A stretch of DNA of 64,000 bases from Castellaniella sp035707805 (GCA_035707805.1 DASSTS010000024.1:122936-186935); one strand, 5' to 3'. Shown: positions 1-7,917, counted from the first letter of the stretch. Notes: a model not told the origin generated them from the letters alone. Numbers and translations are program-made.

Positions 1-55
1 TTTGAGCGTCGGCCAGCGCCTGCTGGAACTTCGTCGTCAGTTTGTCGAATCGCAT
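1..55 (-). CDS. clpB: ClpB disaggregase, N-terminal fragment (cut by window edge)
   Basis: Only the first 18 codons lie in the window. They read MRFDKLTTKFQQALADAQ, which matches the start of the ClpB N-terminal domain (E. coli ClpB begins MRLDRLTNKFQLALADAQ-like). ClpB is the cytosolic AAA+ chaperone that works with DnaK to resolubilise aggregates. The ATG is at 55-53, and an AAGGG lies about 8 bases upstream as ribosome site. The identification from so short a piece is strengthened by the heat-shock-type promoter just upstream at 103-130. The rest of the gene lies beyond the left edge. Confidence 0.8.
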   Translation of the reverse strand, partial: MRFDKLTTKFQQALADAQ

Positions 56-102
56 GGGTGGAACCCTTTATAGGGAGGGGGCGCTGCGCCCCGATATGCG
101 AT

Positions 103-130
103 ATATGCGGCTGACGGGGGGATTTTCAAG
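103..130 (-). promoter_or_regulatory. sigma-32 (RpoH) type promoter of clpB
   Basis: Read on the minus strand, CTTGAAA (130-124) is followed after 13 bases by CCGCATAT (110-103). The RpoH consensus is CTTGAAA, 13-14 bases, CCCCATNT, so only one base of the -10 differs. Transcription would start near 96, about 40 bases before the clpB ATG. The leader contains a GC-rich inverted repeat (GGGGCGC/GCGCCCC, 78-92). Confidence 0.75.
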
Positions 131-185
131 ACGCGGCCAGGCCGAAGTCGGCCGGCCGAAACCACCCCAGCCTCTCCATGGAGAC

Positions 186-521
186 TCACTCGACTTCCAG
201 CACCAGATGTCCAATGGGTGCCGGCGCGCGCCGCACCTTGATTTCAATGTCATAACCCAAACGGTTGAGGCAGTCCATCAGTTTGCGTTCGGACAAGTTG
301 CTGAAGTCCCCCCGCATCATGCCCGAGACCTTGGCCTGGGAAACTCCCATCCGCCGGGCAGCCGCCTGCTGGGTCAGGGCCAGCGATTTCATCGCCTTGC
401 GAATCTCGGCCACCAGGCCGGTCTTGATCTTGAGTTTGTCGGCGTCGGGCAAGCCCAGATCGGCAAAGACGTTTCCCGAACCCCGCCGTACCTCAACGCC
501 ATCAACGGTCCGCATCTGCAT
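186..521 (-). CDS. HigA-like XRE-family antitoxin
   Basis: A 111-residue protein with a helix-turn-helix in its middle: LTQQAAARRMGVSQAKVSGMMRG is the XRE recognition unit (roughly residues 49-71), followed by a short C-terminal beta segment. Family knowledge: such proteins neutralise a RelE/Gp49-type toxin and repress their shared promoter through the HTH. Its start overlaps the 3' end of the toxin gene by 20 bases, and the toxin-first order is typical of higBA. The palindrome at 893-906 is the likely operator. Two in-frame ATGs (521 and 515) are possible starts. Confidence 0.85.
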   Translation of the reverse strand: MQMRTVDGVEVRRGSGNVFADLGLPDADKLKIKTGLVAEIRKAMKSLALTQQAAARRMGVSQAKVSGMMRGDFSNLSERKLMDCLNRLGYDIEIKVRRAPAPIGHLVLEVE

Positions 522-864
522 TGTTCAACTCCCGTGCCAGTTTTGCCGCTACCTTGAATCGATCCCGGATAAGCTCCATGTCGGGCCTGGGGGTGGAAAT
601 CCCGCGCACGCTCTTTTTCTGGAAACAGTGCAGGACATAGACGGCACGTCCGGACTTCACGGTATAGACGGCCCGATAGGTACCGCCTGCGTGATCTTCG
701 ATGACTTCCAGCACGCCCGCGCCGCCAAATCCTTTGAGTACCTTGGCTGCATCATCCCGGTCGCCCATTTGGGCCAGAGATAAGGCATAACCAAAACGGC
801 GGCGGACCTCGAACGGCAAGGCCAGCAAATCCCTGTAGCTGCTGCCGATCCATTCAAGCGGCAT
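502..864 (-). CDS. HigB/Gp49-like toxin of the RelE superfamily
   Basis: About 120 residues beginning MPLEWIGSSYRDLLALP. The core KGFGGAGVLEVIEDHAGGTYRAVY and the later YVLHCFQKKS are hallmarks of the phage-derived Gp49-like/HigB toxin family, which are ribosome-dependent mRNA endonucleases. The reading frame stays open to 1005, but a sigma-70 promoter sits at 889-917. Its start point would fall near 882, so the ATG at 864, with GGAAAGG just upstream, is preferred over the ATG at 888. Overlap with the downstream antitoxin suggests translational coupling. Family assignment is firm; mRNA-cleaving activity is inferred. Confidence 0.82.
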   Translation of the reverse strand: MPLEWIGSSYRDLLALPFEVRRRFGYALSLAQMGDRDDAAKVLKGFGGAGVLEVIEDHAGGTYRAVYTVKSGRAVYVLHCFQKKSVRGISTPRPDMELIRDRFKVAAKLARELNNADADR

Positions 865-888
865 TTCCTTTCCCGCAGCGAAGATCAT

Positions 889-917
889 TCTATACCTTTT
901 CAGGTAATCCTGAACAA
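889..917 (-). promoter_or_regulatory. Toxin-antitoxin promoter with internal operator
   Basis: On the minus strand TTGTTC (917-912) and TATAGA (894-889) are spaced 17 bases apart, a good sigma-70 promoter. Between them, and touching the -10, lies the inverted repeat TACCT-N4-AGGTA (893-906). A repressor bound there would block polymerase, which fits autoregulation by the HigA-like antitoxin. Confidence 0.6.
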
Positions 918-1189
918 ACGGAATCGCTGCCATTGTGGCGGTGCGGTTCGCTCCCCGCCAGGCCGGAAAGTCCGGACGGACAAAACGGCCACGGCACCGA
1001 GCCACCCCCGCCCCCAGGCGTCCAACAGGCCCCCGGCCGCCGCGTCTTCGACCGGCAGATTGAGAAAAATCAAAGTCCGCTCAGATAAAGCCGCGTCCCG
1101 CCGCGGTGCCAGCCCACCCAGGGTTTACCCGGTGCTACAGTCGAACCGACCTGATCCAAGGCCGCCTTCCGATCATTCAAAGAACCGCC
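918..1189. other. Intergenic region between toxin promoter and P450 gene
   Basis: About 270 bases without a supported gene. The minus-strand toxin frame stays open through part of it, but without family similarity. For the rightward P450 gene the only promoter-like word is TACAGT (1136-1141), with no clear -35. No repeat or RNA gene was recognised. Confidence 0.5.
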
Positions 1190-2350
1190 ATGACTTCACA
1201 TCAGGACTGGGATCCCCGCGCGCCCGAGGTCCTCGCCGACCCCATCGCCGCCTATGACCGCATGCGCCAGCGCTGCCCGGTGGCCCACAGCGACTATCTG
1301 CACCATTCGGTCTTCCGCCATGCGGACGTGATGCGCATCCTGGCGGATCACGAGACGTTCAGCAGCCAGGCCTCGCGCCACGTCTCGGTGCCCAACAGCA
1401 TGGATCCGCCGGAGCACACGGCCTGGCGCGCGCTGATCGAGCCCTACTTCGGCCCGGACCGGATGGCGGCCTTCGAACCCGAATGCCGCCGCCTCTGCGC
1501 CGAGCTGGTGGCCGCCCTGCCCCGCAACGCCAGCACGGAGATCATGTTCGGCCTGGCGCATCCCTTTGCGCTGCGCATGCAATGCGCCTTCCTGGGCTGG
1601 CCCGACAGCCTGCACGAACCGCTGCGGCAGTGGATCCACAAGAAGAACGTCGCCACGCTGTCGGGCGACACGCACGCCATCGCGGCCGTGGCGACCGAGT
1701 TCGACCAGACCATCCGCGATCTGCTTAAAGAACGCCGCCAGGCCGGCGACCACGCCCCCGACGACGCCACCACCCGCCTGATGCGCGAGACCATCCACGG
1801 CCGCGCGCCCACGGAGGACGAGATCGTCAGCATCCTGCGCAATTGGACCGTGGGCGAACTGGGCACCATGGCCTCCAGCGTGGGCATCATCGCCTATTAC
1901 CTGGCCGCGCATCCGGACCTGCAAGACCGGCTGCGCCGCGATCCCTCGCTGGTGCGCCCCGCCAACGACGAGATCCTGCGCATCCACGCCCCGCTGATCG
2001 CCAACCGGCGCACGCCGACCTGCCCCGTCCAGGTCGGCGACAGCCACATCCGGCCGGGCGAGCGCCTGACCCTGATCTGGGCCTCGGCCAACCGCGACGA
2101 GGCCGTCTTCGGCGATCCGGACGAGTTCCGCCTGGACCGGGACCCGTCGCTCAACCTGCTCTACGGCGCGGGGATCCACGCCTGTCCGGGCGCGCCGCTG
2201 GCGCGGCTGGAACTCGAGGCGATGATCCAGGCCCTGCTGGCCGGCACCCGGGCGCTGGAGCCCAGCGAGGAACACCCGCCCATACCCGCCATCTATCCGG
2301 CCAGCGGCTACCGGCAGGCCATTCTGATGCTGCGGCACGACACGGCATAA
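1190..2350 (+). CDS. Cytochrome P450 with atypical I-helix
   Basis: A soluble 386-residue P450. The heme-ligand loop YGAGIHACPGAPLARLE places the thiolate at Cys332, and the ExxR pair of the K helix is Glu261/Arg264 (DEILRIH). P450s hydroxylate or oxidise small molecules using electrons from a ferredoxin or flavodoxin partner; none is encoded next to it. The I helix reads NWTVGELGTMASSVG, so the usual AG-x-D/E-T motif that delivers protons to the iron is rearranged. The ATG at 1190 begins MTSHQDWDPRAPEVL, which fits bacterial P450 N termini; an upstream in-frame ATG at 1106 would add unrelated residues. The substrate cannot be deduced. Confidence 0.9.
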   Translation: MTSHQDWDPRAPEVLADPIAAYDRMRQRCPVAHSDYLHHSVFRHADVMRILADHETFSSQASRHVSVPNSMDPPEHTAWRALIEPYFGPDRMAAFEPECRRLCAELVAALPRNASTEIMFGLAHPFALRMQCAFLGWPDSLHEPLRQWIHKKNVATLSGDTHAIAAVATEFDQTIRDLLKERRQAGDHAPDDATTRLMRETIHGRAPTEDEIVSILRNWTVGELGTMASSVGIIAYYLAAHPDLQDRLRRDPSLVRPANDEILRIHAPLIANRRTPTCPVQVGDSHIRPGERLTLIWASANRDEAVFGDPDEFRLDRDPSLNLLYGAGIHACPGAPLARLELEAMIQALLAGTRALEPSEEHPPIPAIYPASGYRQAILMLRHDTA

Positions 2351-2424
2351 GCTCATCACGCATCGGCATACCAAGCGGGGGTTATATCCGCCCCCGGCAA
2401 GACTACAATTCAGGCATGAACCAT

Positions 2425-2444
2425 CCGGGGCCACACCGCCCCGG
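2425..2444. other. Inverted repeat in leader of the amidotransferase gene
   Basis: CCGGGG (2425-2430) and CCCCGG (2439-2444) form a 6-bp stem with an 8-base loop, ending about 20 bases before the ATG at 2466. A further GC-rich stem lies at about 2375-2396 after the P450 stop and could act as its terminator. No T-run follows either stem, so their role is open. Confidence 0.35.
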
Positions 2445-2465
2445 CTTTACGGGGGTCTGCCTGCC

Positions 2466-3296
2466 ATGTGTCAGCTATTGGGCATGAATTGCGCCACGCC
2501 GACGGACATCACGTTTTCCTTCACGGGCTTTGCCGCGCGCGGCGGGGGCACCGACCATCACGCCGACGGCTTCGGCATCGCCTTCTACGAGAACCGCGGC
2601 TCGCGGTGCTTCCTCGACAATGCGCCATGCTGCGAATCGCCGTTGGCCGAGCTGATCAAGCGCTATCCCATCAAGTCGCGCAACGTCATCGCCCATATCC
2701 GCAAGGCCACCCAGGGCGCGCTCGAACTGGAGAACTGCCATCCCTTCGTGCGTGAGCGCTGGGGGCGCCACTGGCTGTTCGCCCATAACGGCGACCTGAA
2801 ATCCTTCGATCCGCCGCTGCGCGGCGACTGCCAGCCCATCGGCCAGACCGACAGCGAACGGGCCTTCTGCTACATGATGGAAGGCCTGCGGGCGCGCTTC
2901 GGCGCCCGGGAACCTGACGAGGCCGCGCTGTTCGACGCCGTGGCCGGGATGACGGCCGAGATCACCCGGCATGGTGTCTTCAATTTCCTGCTGTCCAACG
3001 GCCGCTGCATGCTGGCGCACTGCTCGACCTCGCTGGCCTACATCGTGCGCGCCTGGCCCTTCCAGGTGGCGCACCTGGTGGACGCGGACGTCGCGGTGGA
3101 CTTTGCCAGCCGGACGACGGACGCGGACTGCGTGGCGGTGATCACCACCAAACCGCTGACCGACAACGAAACCTGGACGGCGTTCGACGCCGGCGAGCTG
3201 ATGATGTTCGTCGACGGGCGGCCCCGATCCAGCCTGCGGATCGACATCCCCGAGGCCGTCCAGCGCAGCAACCGGGAAAACCTGGCCTGCGCATGA
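2466..3296 (+). CDS. yafJ: Class II glutamine amidotransferase, YafJ type
   Basis: A 276-residue protein starting MCQLLGMNCATPTDITFSF, closely matching E. coli YafJ. Cys2 would be the N-terminal nucleophile after removal of Met1. Other Ntn-glutamine-hydrolase features are visible: RGGGTDHHADGFGIAFYE, VIAHIRKATQG, the CHPFVRERWGRHWLFAHNGDL segment and GQTDSERAF. The family hydrolyses glutamine-type amides; YafJ's own substrate is not established. The stop overlaps an ATG (ATGA at 3293), hinting at coupling with the next small gene. The length agrees with the family (about 255-280). Confidence 0.9.
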   Translation: MCQLLGMNCATPTDITFSFTGFAARGGGTDHHADGFGIAFYENRGSRCFLDNAPCCESPLAELIKRYPIKSRNVIAHIRKATQGALELENCHPFVRERWGRHWLFAHNGDLKSFDPPLRGDCQPIGQTDSERAFCYMMEGLRARFGAREPDEAALFDAVAGMTAEITRHGVFNFLLSNGRCMLAHCSTSLAYIVRAWPFQVAHLVDADVAVDFASRTTDADCVAVITTKPLTDNETWTAFDAGELMMFVDGRPRSSLRIDIPEAVQRSNRENLACA

Positions 3297-3349
3297 GCCC
3301 GGACGCCCCCGCCGCGGCCCGCCCGGGCCGGGCGCCGTATGATGATGCC

Positions 3350-3547
3350 ATGACAGAGATTTCCGCAGACCGCGACCCGCGGCCCATCGAACCCATCGAA
3401 CCCGACCTGAACGAATGCTGCGGCAACGGCTGCTGCCCCTGCGTGTTCGACACCTATGCCGAGGAAAAGCGCGCCTGGCGCGAGGCCCTGAAGCAATGGG
3501 AGGCGCGCCATCCCGACCAGGCGGACGCCCCATCATTTCACCCGTAA
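3350..3547 (+). CDS. Small Cys-rich oxidoreductase-like protein
   Basis: A 65-residue protein with the motif ECCGNGCCPCVFDTYAEE, typical of the oxidoreductase-like (Oxidored-like) N-terminal family. Such proteins are found alone in proteobacteria and have no settled function; the clustered cysteines suggest metal or redox chemistry. An earlier ATG at 3293 overlaps the preceding stop (ATGA) and would add 19 Ala/Pro-rich residues. The internal start MTEISADRDPRPIEP is preferred for content, although no clear ribosome site precedes it, so the coupled start remains possible. Confidence 0.7.
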   Translation: MTEISADRDPRPIEPIEPDLNECCGNGCCPCVFDTYAEEKRAWREALKQWEARHPDQADAPSFHP

Positions 3548-3595
3548 GCCCTTGCCGCGCATAGGGTTCCTGCCGATGGCGAGGCGCCGCATTCC

Positions 3596-3601
3596 TATAA
3601 T
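3596..3601 (+). promoter_or_regulatory. -10 box for the DUF2249 gene
   Basis: A perfect TATAAT lies 39 bases before the GTG start at 3640. The base positions 17 upstream (CCGATG) do not resemble a -35, so activator help is likely. Confidence 0.5.
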
Positions 3602-3639
3602 CGGAGACTCCGAATCCCTCTTTCCAGGAATGACGCACC

Positions 3640-3900
3640 GTGGCCTCCGACGCTATCCCCATGTTCGCTGAAAACACCTATCCCCTCGATGCCCGCGGCA
3701 TCGCCAAACGCTTCCGTCACGCGGCCATCTTCGGCGCGCTGTCGGCGCTGCAGCCGGGCGAGACCATGCGCTTCTGCAACGACCACGATCCCCTGCCGCT
3801 GCTGCAGCAACTGAAAGGCCACTTCGGCGAGAACATCCAGTTCGAATACCTGGCGCGCAACCCGGGCGAGATCGTCATCGACTTTCACATCGTGCCCTGA
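3640..3900 (+). CDS. DUF2249 small protein
   Basis: Eighty-six residues with the DUF2249 pattern: YPLDARGIAKRFRHAAIFGALSALQPGETMRFCNDHDPLPLLQQL, then EYLARNPGEIVIDF. The fold resembles TusA (SirA)-like small alpha/beta proteins, but the catalytic Cys-Pro of TusA is absent. In denitrifying and nitrate-respiring bacteria DUF2249 genes often sit near NO- or heme-related genes, as the second copy in this window does. The start is GTG with AGGA about 10 bases upstream; an ATG at 3661 is the alternative. Molecular function is unknown. Confidence 0.8.
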   Translation: MASDAIPMFAENTYPLDARGIAKRFRHAAIFGALSALQPGETMRFCNDHDPLPLLQQLKGHFGENIQFEYLARNPGEIVIDFHIVP

Positions 3901-3937
3901 GGCGGCCAGCCGGTTCCGCCGCCCGCGGCCGCGTCCG

Positions 3938-4234
3938 CTAGGAACCCGCCTCCAGCAGAAAGTCCAGCAAAGGCGCGGTGCGCGAGGCGACGACCTCGAT
4001 CACCTCGTAGTCCGCGATCCCGTGCCGGCTGAACGGATCCGTGGCCAGGATCTCCATCAGGTCCTGGCGGCTCGGCGCGGTGGCGAGGATGAAGCCCCCG
4101 GTCCGGGGCTCTTTCCGGCCGGACACCAGAAACACGCCGCTGGCGTAATGGCGATCCAGGAACTTCCGGTGTTCTTGCAGGAATTCATTGACGTCCGCGA
4201 GCGGCTTTCGATAGCTGAGCAATACGATGAACAT
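3938..4234 (-). CDS. YciI-like protein
   Basis: A 98-residue protein beginning MFIVLLSYRKPLADVNEFLQ, with HRKFLDRHYASGVFLVSGRKEPRTGGFILA and DPFSRHGIADYEVIEV. This is the YCII ferredoxin-like fold with the conserved His/Asp pair region. Family members act as small hydrolases or isomerases in aromatic or dechlorination pathways, or have unknown roles. It is the last gene of the leftward transport unit, 52 bases after livF, and probably serves the same pathway. The intervening stretch holds an A8 run (T8 on the coding strand). No good ribosome site precedes the ATG. Confidence 0.75.
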   Translation of the reverse strand: MFIVLLSYRKPLADVNEFLQEHRKFLDRHYASGVFLVSGRKEPRTGGFILATAPSRQDLMEILATDPFSRHGIADYEVIEVVASRTAPLLDFLLEAGS

Positions 4235-4286
4235 GATCGGGTCGGCTTAAAAAAAACAGTTTCAAAACAGGTGCGGCTCGGGGATC

Positions 4287-4982
4287 TCAGACCTCGAGCC
4301 ATTCTTTTTGCAGGTCGGTGTTCCGGCTCAGCTGGGCGGCGGTTCCCTCGAACACGATCTCTCCGTGCCCCATCAGGTACAGCCGGTTGCAGAGTTCCAG
4401 GGCAATGTCCAGTTTCTGCTCGATCAGCAGCACCGATACCTGACGGCGCTTGACCTCCAGCAACAGGTCGCGGATCTGGTCGACGATCTTGGGCGCCACG
4501 CCTTCGGTGGGCTCATCGATCATGATGAAGTCCGGATCCCCCATGAGGGTGCGGCATAGGGTCAGCATCTGCTGCTCGCCCCCCGACAGGAATCCGGCGG
4601 GCGTGTTTTCCCGCTCTTTCAGCCGCGGAAAGAACTCGAACATCTCGTCCAGCTGCCAACGCCCCCGCGCCCGGCCGGGCTTCTCGCCCAGCATCAGGTT
4701 CTGCCTGACCGTCAGGGTGGGAAACACATCCCGGTTCTCCGGGACATAGCCGATCCCCAGCCGGGCGATCCTGAAGGCGGTCATCCGGATGGTCTCCGTG
4801 TCGTTGAAACGCACCGAACCCGCCCGGCTGACCAGGCCGATCAGCGCCTTGACCAGCGTCGAGCGGCCGGTGCCGTTGCGGCCCAGCAAGCTGACGATCT
4901 CCCCCCGTCCGATGGACAGGTCGACGCCATGCAGGATATGGCTCTTGCCATAGAAGGCGTGCAGTCCTTTAACCACCAGCAT
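4287..4982 (-). CDS. livF: Branched-chain-type (HAAT) ABC transporter ATPase LivF
   Basis: A 231-residue ABC ATPase. The P-loop reads GRNGTGRST (about residues 34-42), the signature is LSGGEQQM, and Walker B is FIMIDEPTEG. It belongs to the LivF branch (short, NRLYLMGHGEIVFEGTAAQL near the C terminus). Together with LivG it powers uptake through LivHM. Odd: the P-loop lysine is arginine; similar Arg variants occur in some betaproteobacterial LivF proteins, so this may be lineage variation. It overlaps livG by 14 bases. The substrate is probably an organic acid of the adjacent catabolic genes rather than leucine. Confidence 0.9.
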   Translation of the reverse strand: MLVVKGLHAFYGKSHILHGVDLSIGRGEIVSLLGRNGTGRSTLVKALIGLVSRAGSVRFNDTETIRMTAFRIARLGIGYVPENRDVFPTLTVRQNLMLGEKPGRARGRWQLDEMFEFFPRLKERENTPAGFLSGGEQQMLTLCRTLMGDPDFIMIDEPTEGVAPKIVDQIRDLLLEVKRRQVSVLLIEQKLDIALELCNRLYLMGHGEIVFEGTAAQLSRNTDLQKEWLEV

Positions 4983-5727
4983 ATTTGTCCCCCAGATAAG
5001 CTTCCCTGACCGCGGGATCCTCCCGGATGCGCTGCGGAGTATCGCAGGCGATCAACGAGCCGCCGGACAATACCGCAATGCGGTCGGCCAGGCCGAACAC
5101 GACACTCATGTCGTGCTCGACCATGATCAGGGTGCGTGCCTGCGAAATCCGTTTTATCAAGCGGGTGGCCGCCTCGGATTCGGAGCGGCTCATGCCCGCG
5201 GTCGGCTCGTCCAGCAGCACTACCTGCGGATCGCCCGAAATCGCCATGGCGATCTCCAGGGAGCGGAGCTCCGCATACGTCAGCTCGCGCGCCGGAACGT
5301 TGCGGCGCTGCTGCAGGCCGACCTCCTCCATCACGGCATCCGCGCGCTCGCGCACATCGCGCAGGCGTCCCATGAAGCGGATCAGGCTGTAGCGGTATCC
5401 CAGAGACCAAAGCACCGAGGTCCGGATATTCTCGGACACGCTCATGGTGGGAAAGATATTGCTGACCTGGAACGAGCGGGACAGGCCCTTGCGATAGATC
5501 TCGAACGGCGGAACGCCCACCAGGCTTTCACCATTCAATTCGATGCTGCCGCCCGACGGGGGAATGCGGCCGCTGATCATGTTGAACAGCGTGGATTTGC
5601 CCGCGCCATTGGGGCCGATCAGGGCGATGGACTCGCCCGCCCGCACGTCCAGGGTCACATCGTGAATGATGCAGGTCGCACCGAAGGACTTGCGGACCTG
5701 GTGCAGACGCAATCCTTGCAGGCTCAT
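4969..5727 (-). CDS. livG: HAAT ABC transporter ATPase LivG
   Basis: A 252-residue ABC ATPase with canonical P-loop GPNGAGKST, Walker B VVLLDEPTAGM and H-loop MVEHDMSVVF. The C-terminal extension (IREDPAVREAYLGDKYA) is diagnostic of LivG. The signature segment reads LTYAELRSLEIAMAI, the usual degenerate form in this subfamily. It overlaps livM by 4 bases and livF by 14, so it is certainly in the same operon. Confidence 0.93.
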   Translation of the reverse strand: MSLQGLRLHQVRKSFGATCIIHDVTLDVRAGESIALIGPNGAGKSTLFNMISGRIPPSGGSIELNGESLVGVPPFEIYRKGLSRSFQVSNIFPTMSVSENIRTSVLWSLGYRYSLIRFMGRLRDVRERADAVMEEVGLQQRRNVPARELTYAELRSLEIAMAISGDPQVVLLDEPTAGMSRSESEAATRLIKRISQARTLIMVEHDMSVVFGLADRIAVLSGGSLIACDTPQRIREDPAVREAYLGDKYAGG

Positions 5728-6914
5728 ACCGGGCCTCCTTGAAAACCGGACGCGATTCGCTTTCTATGCAGCAGAAAACACAGGGCGGCGATCAGCACGG
5801 CCATCAGGCCCGACAGCATCGCCGGCGACAGGCCCGGAAAGAGCGGCAGGAGGGAAAGGCCGCTCTGCCCGTCTTCCACGAGATAGACCGTTTCGATCAG
5901 CTGCACCGCCGCCGCGCCGATCAGGGCGACGGCCAGCAGGCGCAGCCATTGGCGCGGACCATACTGCGGCAAGGCCAGCAGCAGGGGCATCAGGCCTCTC
6001 GGGGAATACAGCACGACCAGGATGAACAGCACGCCGAAATACAGGAGCCAGGCCTGGGTCAGGGTCGCGACGAACGAGATGAACAGGACATAGACGATCG
6101 CCCCCAGCACGGGTCCCAGGAACAGCCCCGAGCCGCCCAGGTAGGCCGCGATCAGCAGCATGCCCGATTGGCCCAGACCCAGCGTCTCGGACGTGACGAT
6201 CTCATAGTTGACGACCATGAGCGAGCCGCCGATGCCGGCGAACGCGCCCGACAGCACCATCGTGAGCAGGCGGATCTTCTGGGGGTTGAACCCGATGAAC
6301 ATCACGCGCTCGGCGTTGTCGCGCACGGCGTTGGACAGACGCCCGATCGGGGTCCGGGTGATCAGGAACTGCAGGAGGACGACCAGGACCGTCCATCCCA
6401 GCACGTAGTAATAGGCCTGCAGGCCCGAACCCAGGTCGAAGCCCAGTACCGGCGTGCTGAGCATGCGGTCGACCGTGATGCCGGACTCGCCGCCGGACCA
6501 GCCCGGCATCATCAGGGCCAAGTGCGCGATCAGCTCGGAAATCCCCAAGGTGATCATGGCAAAGGCGATGCCCGAGCGTCGGGTGGAGACGAATCCCAGC
6601 GTCAGGCCGAAGAACGCCCCCGAGACCGCCCCGACCAGGGGCAGAAAGACAATCCCCGCCCCCAGGCCGTCGGCCCCGAAATGGTTGAGGAAGTGCGCTG
6701 TGCAGTACGCCCCCAGGCCCGAATACACGGCGTGCCCGAAAGACAGCATGCCGGTCTGTCCCATCAGCATGTTGTAGGACATCGCCAGCAGCGAGATCAC
6801 GGCAAACTGCGTGAACAGCGACGTCAGGGAAGAACGGTCGACGGCCGCGGGGACGAACAGCATGACCGCCAGCAAGGCCGCGACAGCCGGCAATCGCATG
6901 GACAAAGATCTCAC
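5724..6914 (-). CDS. livM: HAAT ABC transporter permease LivM
   Basis: About 396 residues, strongly hydrophobic with roughly ten membrane segments. It carries the LivM landmarks MLMGQTGMLSFGHAVYSGLGAYC and YLGGSGLFLGPVLGA. The preferred start is GTG at 6914-6912, which overlaps the livH stop as GTGA and has GAGGAGG six bases upstream. A GTG at 6938 and an ATG at 6899 are less well supported. The C-terminal 80 residues extend past the usual LivM end with two more membrane segments. Confidence 0.9.
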   Translation of the reverse strand: MRSLSMRLPAVAALLAVMLFVPAAVDRSSLTSLFTQFAVISLLAMSYNMLMGQTGMLSFGHAVYSGLGAYCTAHFLNHFGADGLGAGIVFLPLVGAVSGAFFGLTLGFVSTRRSGIAFAMITLGISELIAHLALMMPGWSGGESGITVDRMLSTPVLGFDLGSGLQAYYYVLGWTVLVVLLQFLITRTPIGRLSNAVRDNAERVMFIGFNPQKIRLLTMVLSGAFAGIGGSLMVVNYEIVTSETLGLGQSGMLLIAAYLGGSGLFLGPVLGAIVYVLFISFVATLTQAWLLYFGVLFILVVLYSPRGLMPLLLALPQYGPRQWLRLLAVALIGAAAVQLIETVYLVEDGQSGLSLLPLFPGLSPAMLSGLMAVLIAALCFLLHRKRIASGFQGGPV

Positions 6915-7864
6915 AGGCCGCCTCCTCGATTTCCGCACAGCCCCTGGGGCCGGACCAGCAGGACGAGCACCATCAAGGCGAATGGCAGCAAGGGTGCCGA
7001 CTGGGCGATGGTGATGCGCATGAATTCCTGGTCGAACACCGCGGCGGCCCGGGCGCCGAAGGCATCCAGGATGATCTGGTAGGGCGAAACGTCGAAGAGA
7101 ATGGCGAAGTTCTGCGTGAAGCCCAGCAGCAGCGCGGCGATGAACGCGCCCTTCAATGAGCCGATGCCGCCCAGTACGACCACCACGAACACGATCGGCC
7201 CGATGGCCTGCGCCATCGCCGGCTCGGTCACCGCCATCGGCGCGCCAGCCGCGCCGGCAAGGGCGGCCAGCGCGATGCCGACGCCGAACACGAGCATGAA
7301 CACCTTGGGCACGTCATGCCCCAAGGCCTCGACCATGTCGGGATGGGTGAGCGCCGCCTGGACGACCAGGCCGACCCGGGTCTTCTTGATGATGCCGTAC
7401 AGCACCAGCAGGGCCGCGACCGACACCAGCATCAGGAACAGCCGGTACGAGGGAAAGGGCGCCCCCAGGACCGTGAAGGCGTCGCCCGACAAGATCTCGG
7501 GCACGGGGTAGCTGACCGGCGCCTTGCCCCAGATCAGTTGCACGATCTCTTCGATGATGTAGGACAGCCCGAAGGTGAACAGCAGCTCGGCCACGTGACC
7601 GTAGGCGTGCACGCTGCGCAGGCCGAAGCGCTCGACCGCCATCCCCAGCCCCCCGACCAGCAGCGGCGCAAGAAAGAGCGCGGGAAAGAACCCGACGTGC
7701 AGGCCGAGCGTGTACGCCAGGTAGGCACCCAGCATGTAGAAGCCCGCGTGCGCGAAGTTCAGGACTCCCATCATGGAAAAAATGAGGGTCAGCCCCGCGG
7801 ACAGCAGGAACAACAGCAAGCCGAAGCTCAGTGCGTTCAGCGATGTGATGATCAATGTACTCAA
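6911..7864 (-). CDS. livH: HAAT ABC transporter permease LivH
   Basis: About 317 residues with eight or so membrane helices. FSMMGVLNFAHAGFYMLGAYLAYT and VVVVLGGIGSLKGAFIAALLLGF are the conserved LivH motifs. The frame is open to an ATG at 7897, but a TTG at 7864 with CAGGAG six bases upstream gives the normal N terminus LSTLIITSLNALSFG. The upstream extension (MGCGRTPQETR) is unlike LivH, so the TTG start is preferred. It forms the translocation channel with LivM. Confidence 0.9.
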   Translation of the reverse strand: MSTLIITSLNALSFGLLLFLLSAGLTLIFSMMGVLNFAHAGFYMLGAYLAYTLGLHVGFFPALFLAPLLVGGLGMAVERFGLRSVHAYGHVAELLFTFGLSYIIEEIVQLIWGKAPVSYPVPEILSGDAFTVLGAPFPSYRLFLMLVSVAALLVLYGIIKKTRVGLVVQAALTHPDMVEALGHDVPKVFMLVFGVGIALAALAGAAGAPMAVTEPAMAQAIGPIVFVVVVLGGIGSLKGAFIAALLLGFTQNFAILFDVSPYQIILDAFGARAAAVFDQEFMRITIAQSAPLLPFALMVLVLLVRPQGLCGNRGGGL

Positions 7865-7917
7865 GCGAGTCTCCTGCGGGGTGCGCCCGCACCCCATGGT
7901 TCACAGGAATGCCCAGA

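Noticed and set aside
2151..2434. Antisense frames across the P450 gene
   Set aside because: They lack any recognisable domain and mirror the P450 codons.
4245..4262. T8 run after livF as a terminator
   Set aside because: No stable stem precedes the run on the coding strand, so it does not form a Rho-independent terminator.
6915..6938. Upstream GTG start for livM
   Set aside because: The GTG at 6914 overlaps the livH stop and has a perfect GAGGAGG at the right spacing; the upstream one has none.
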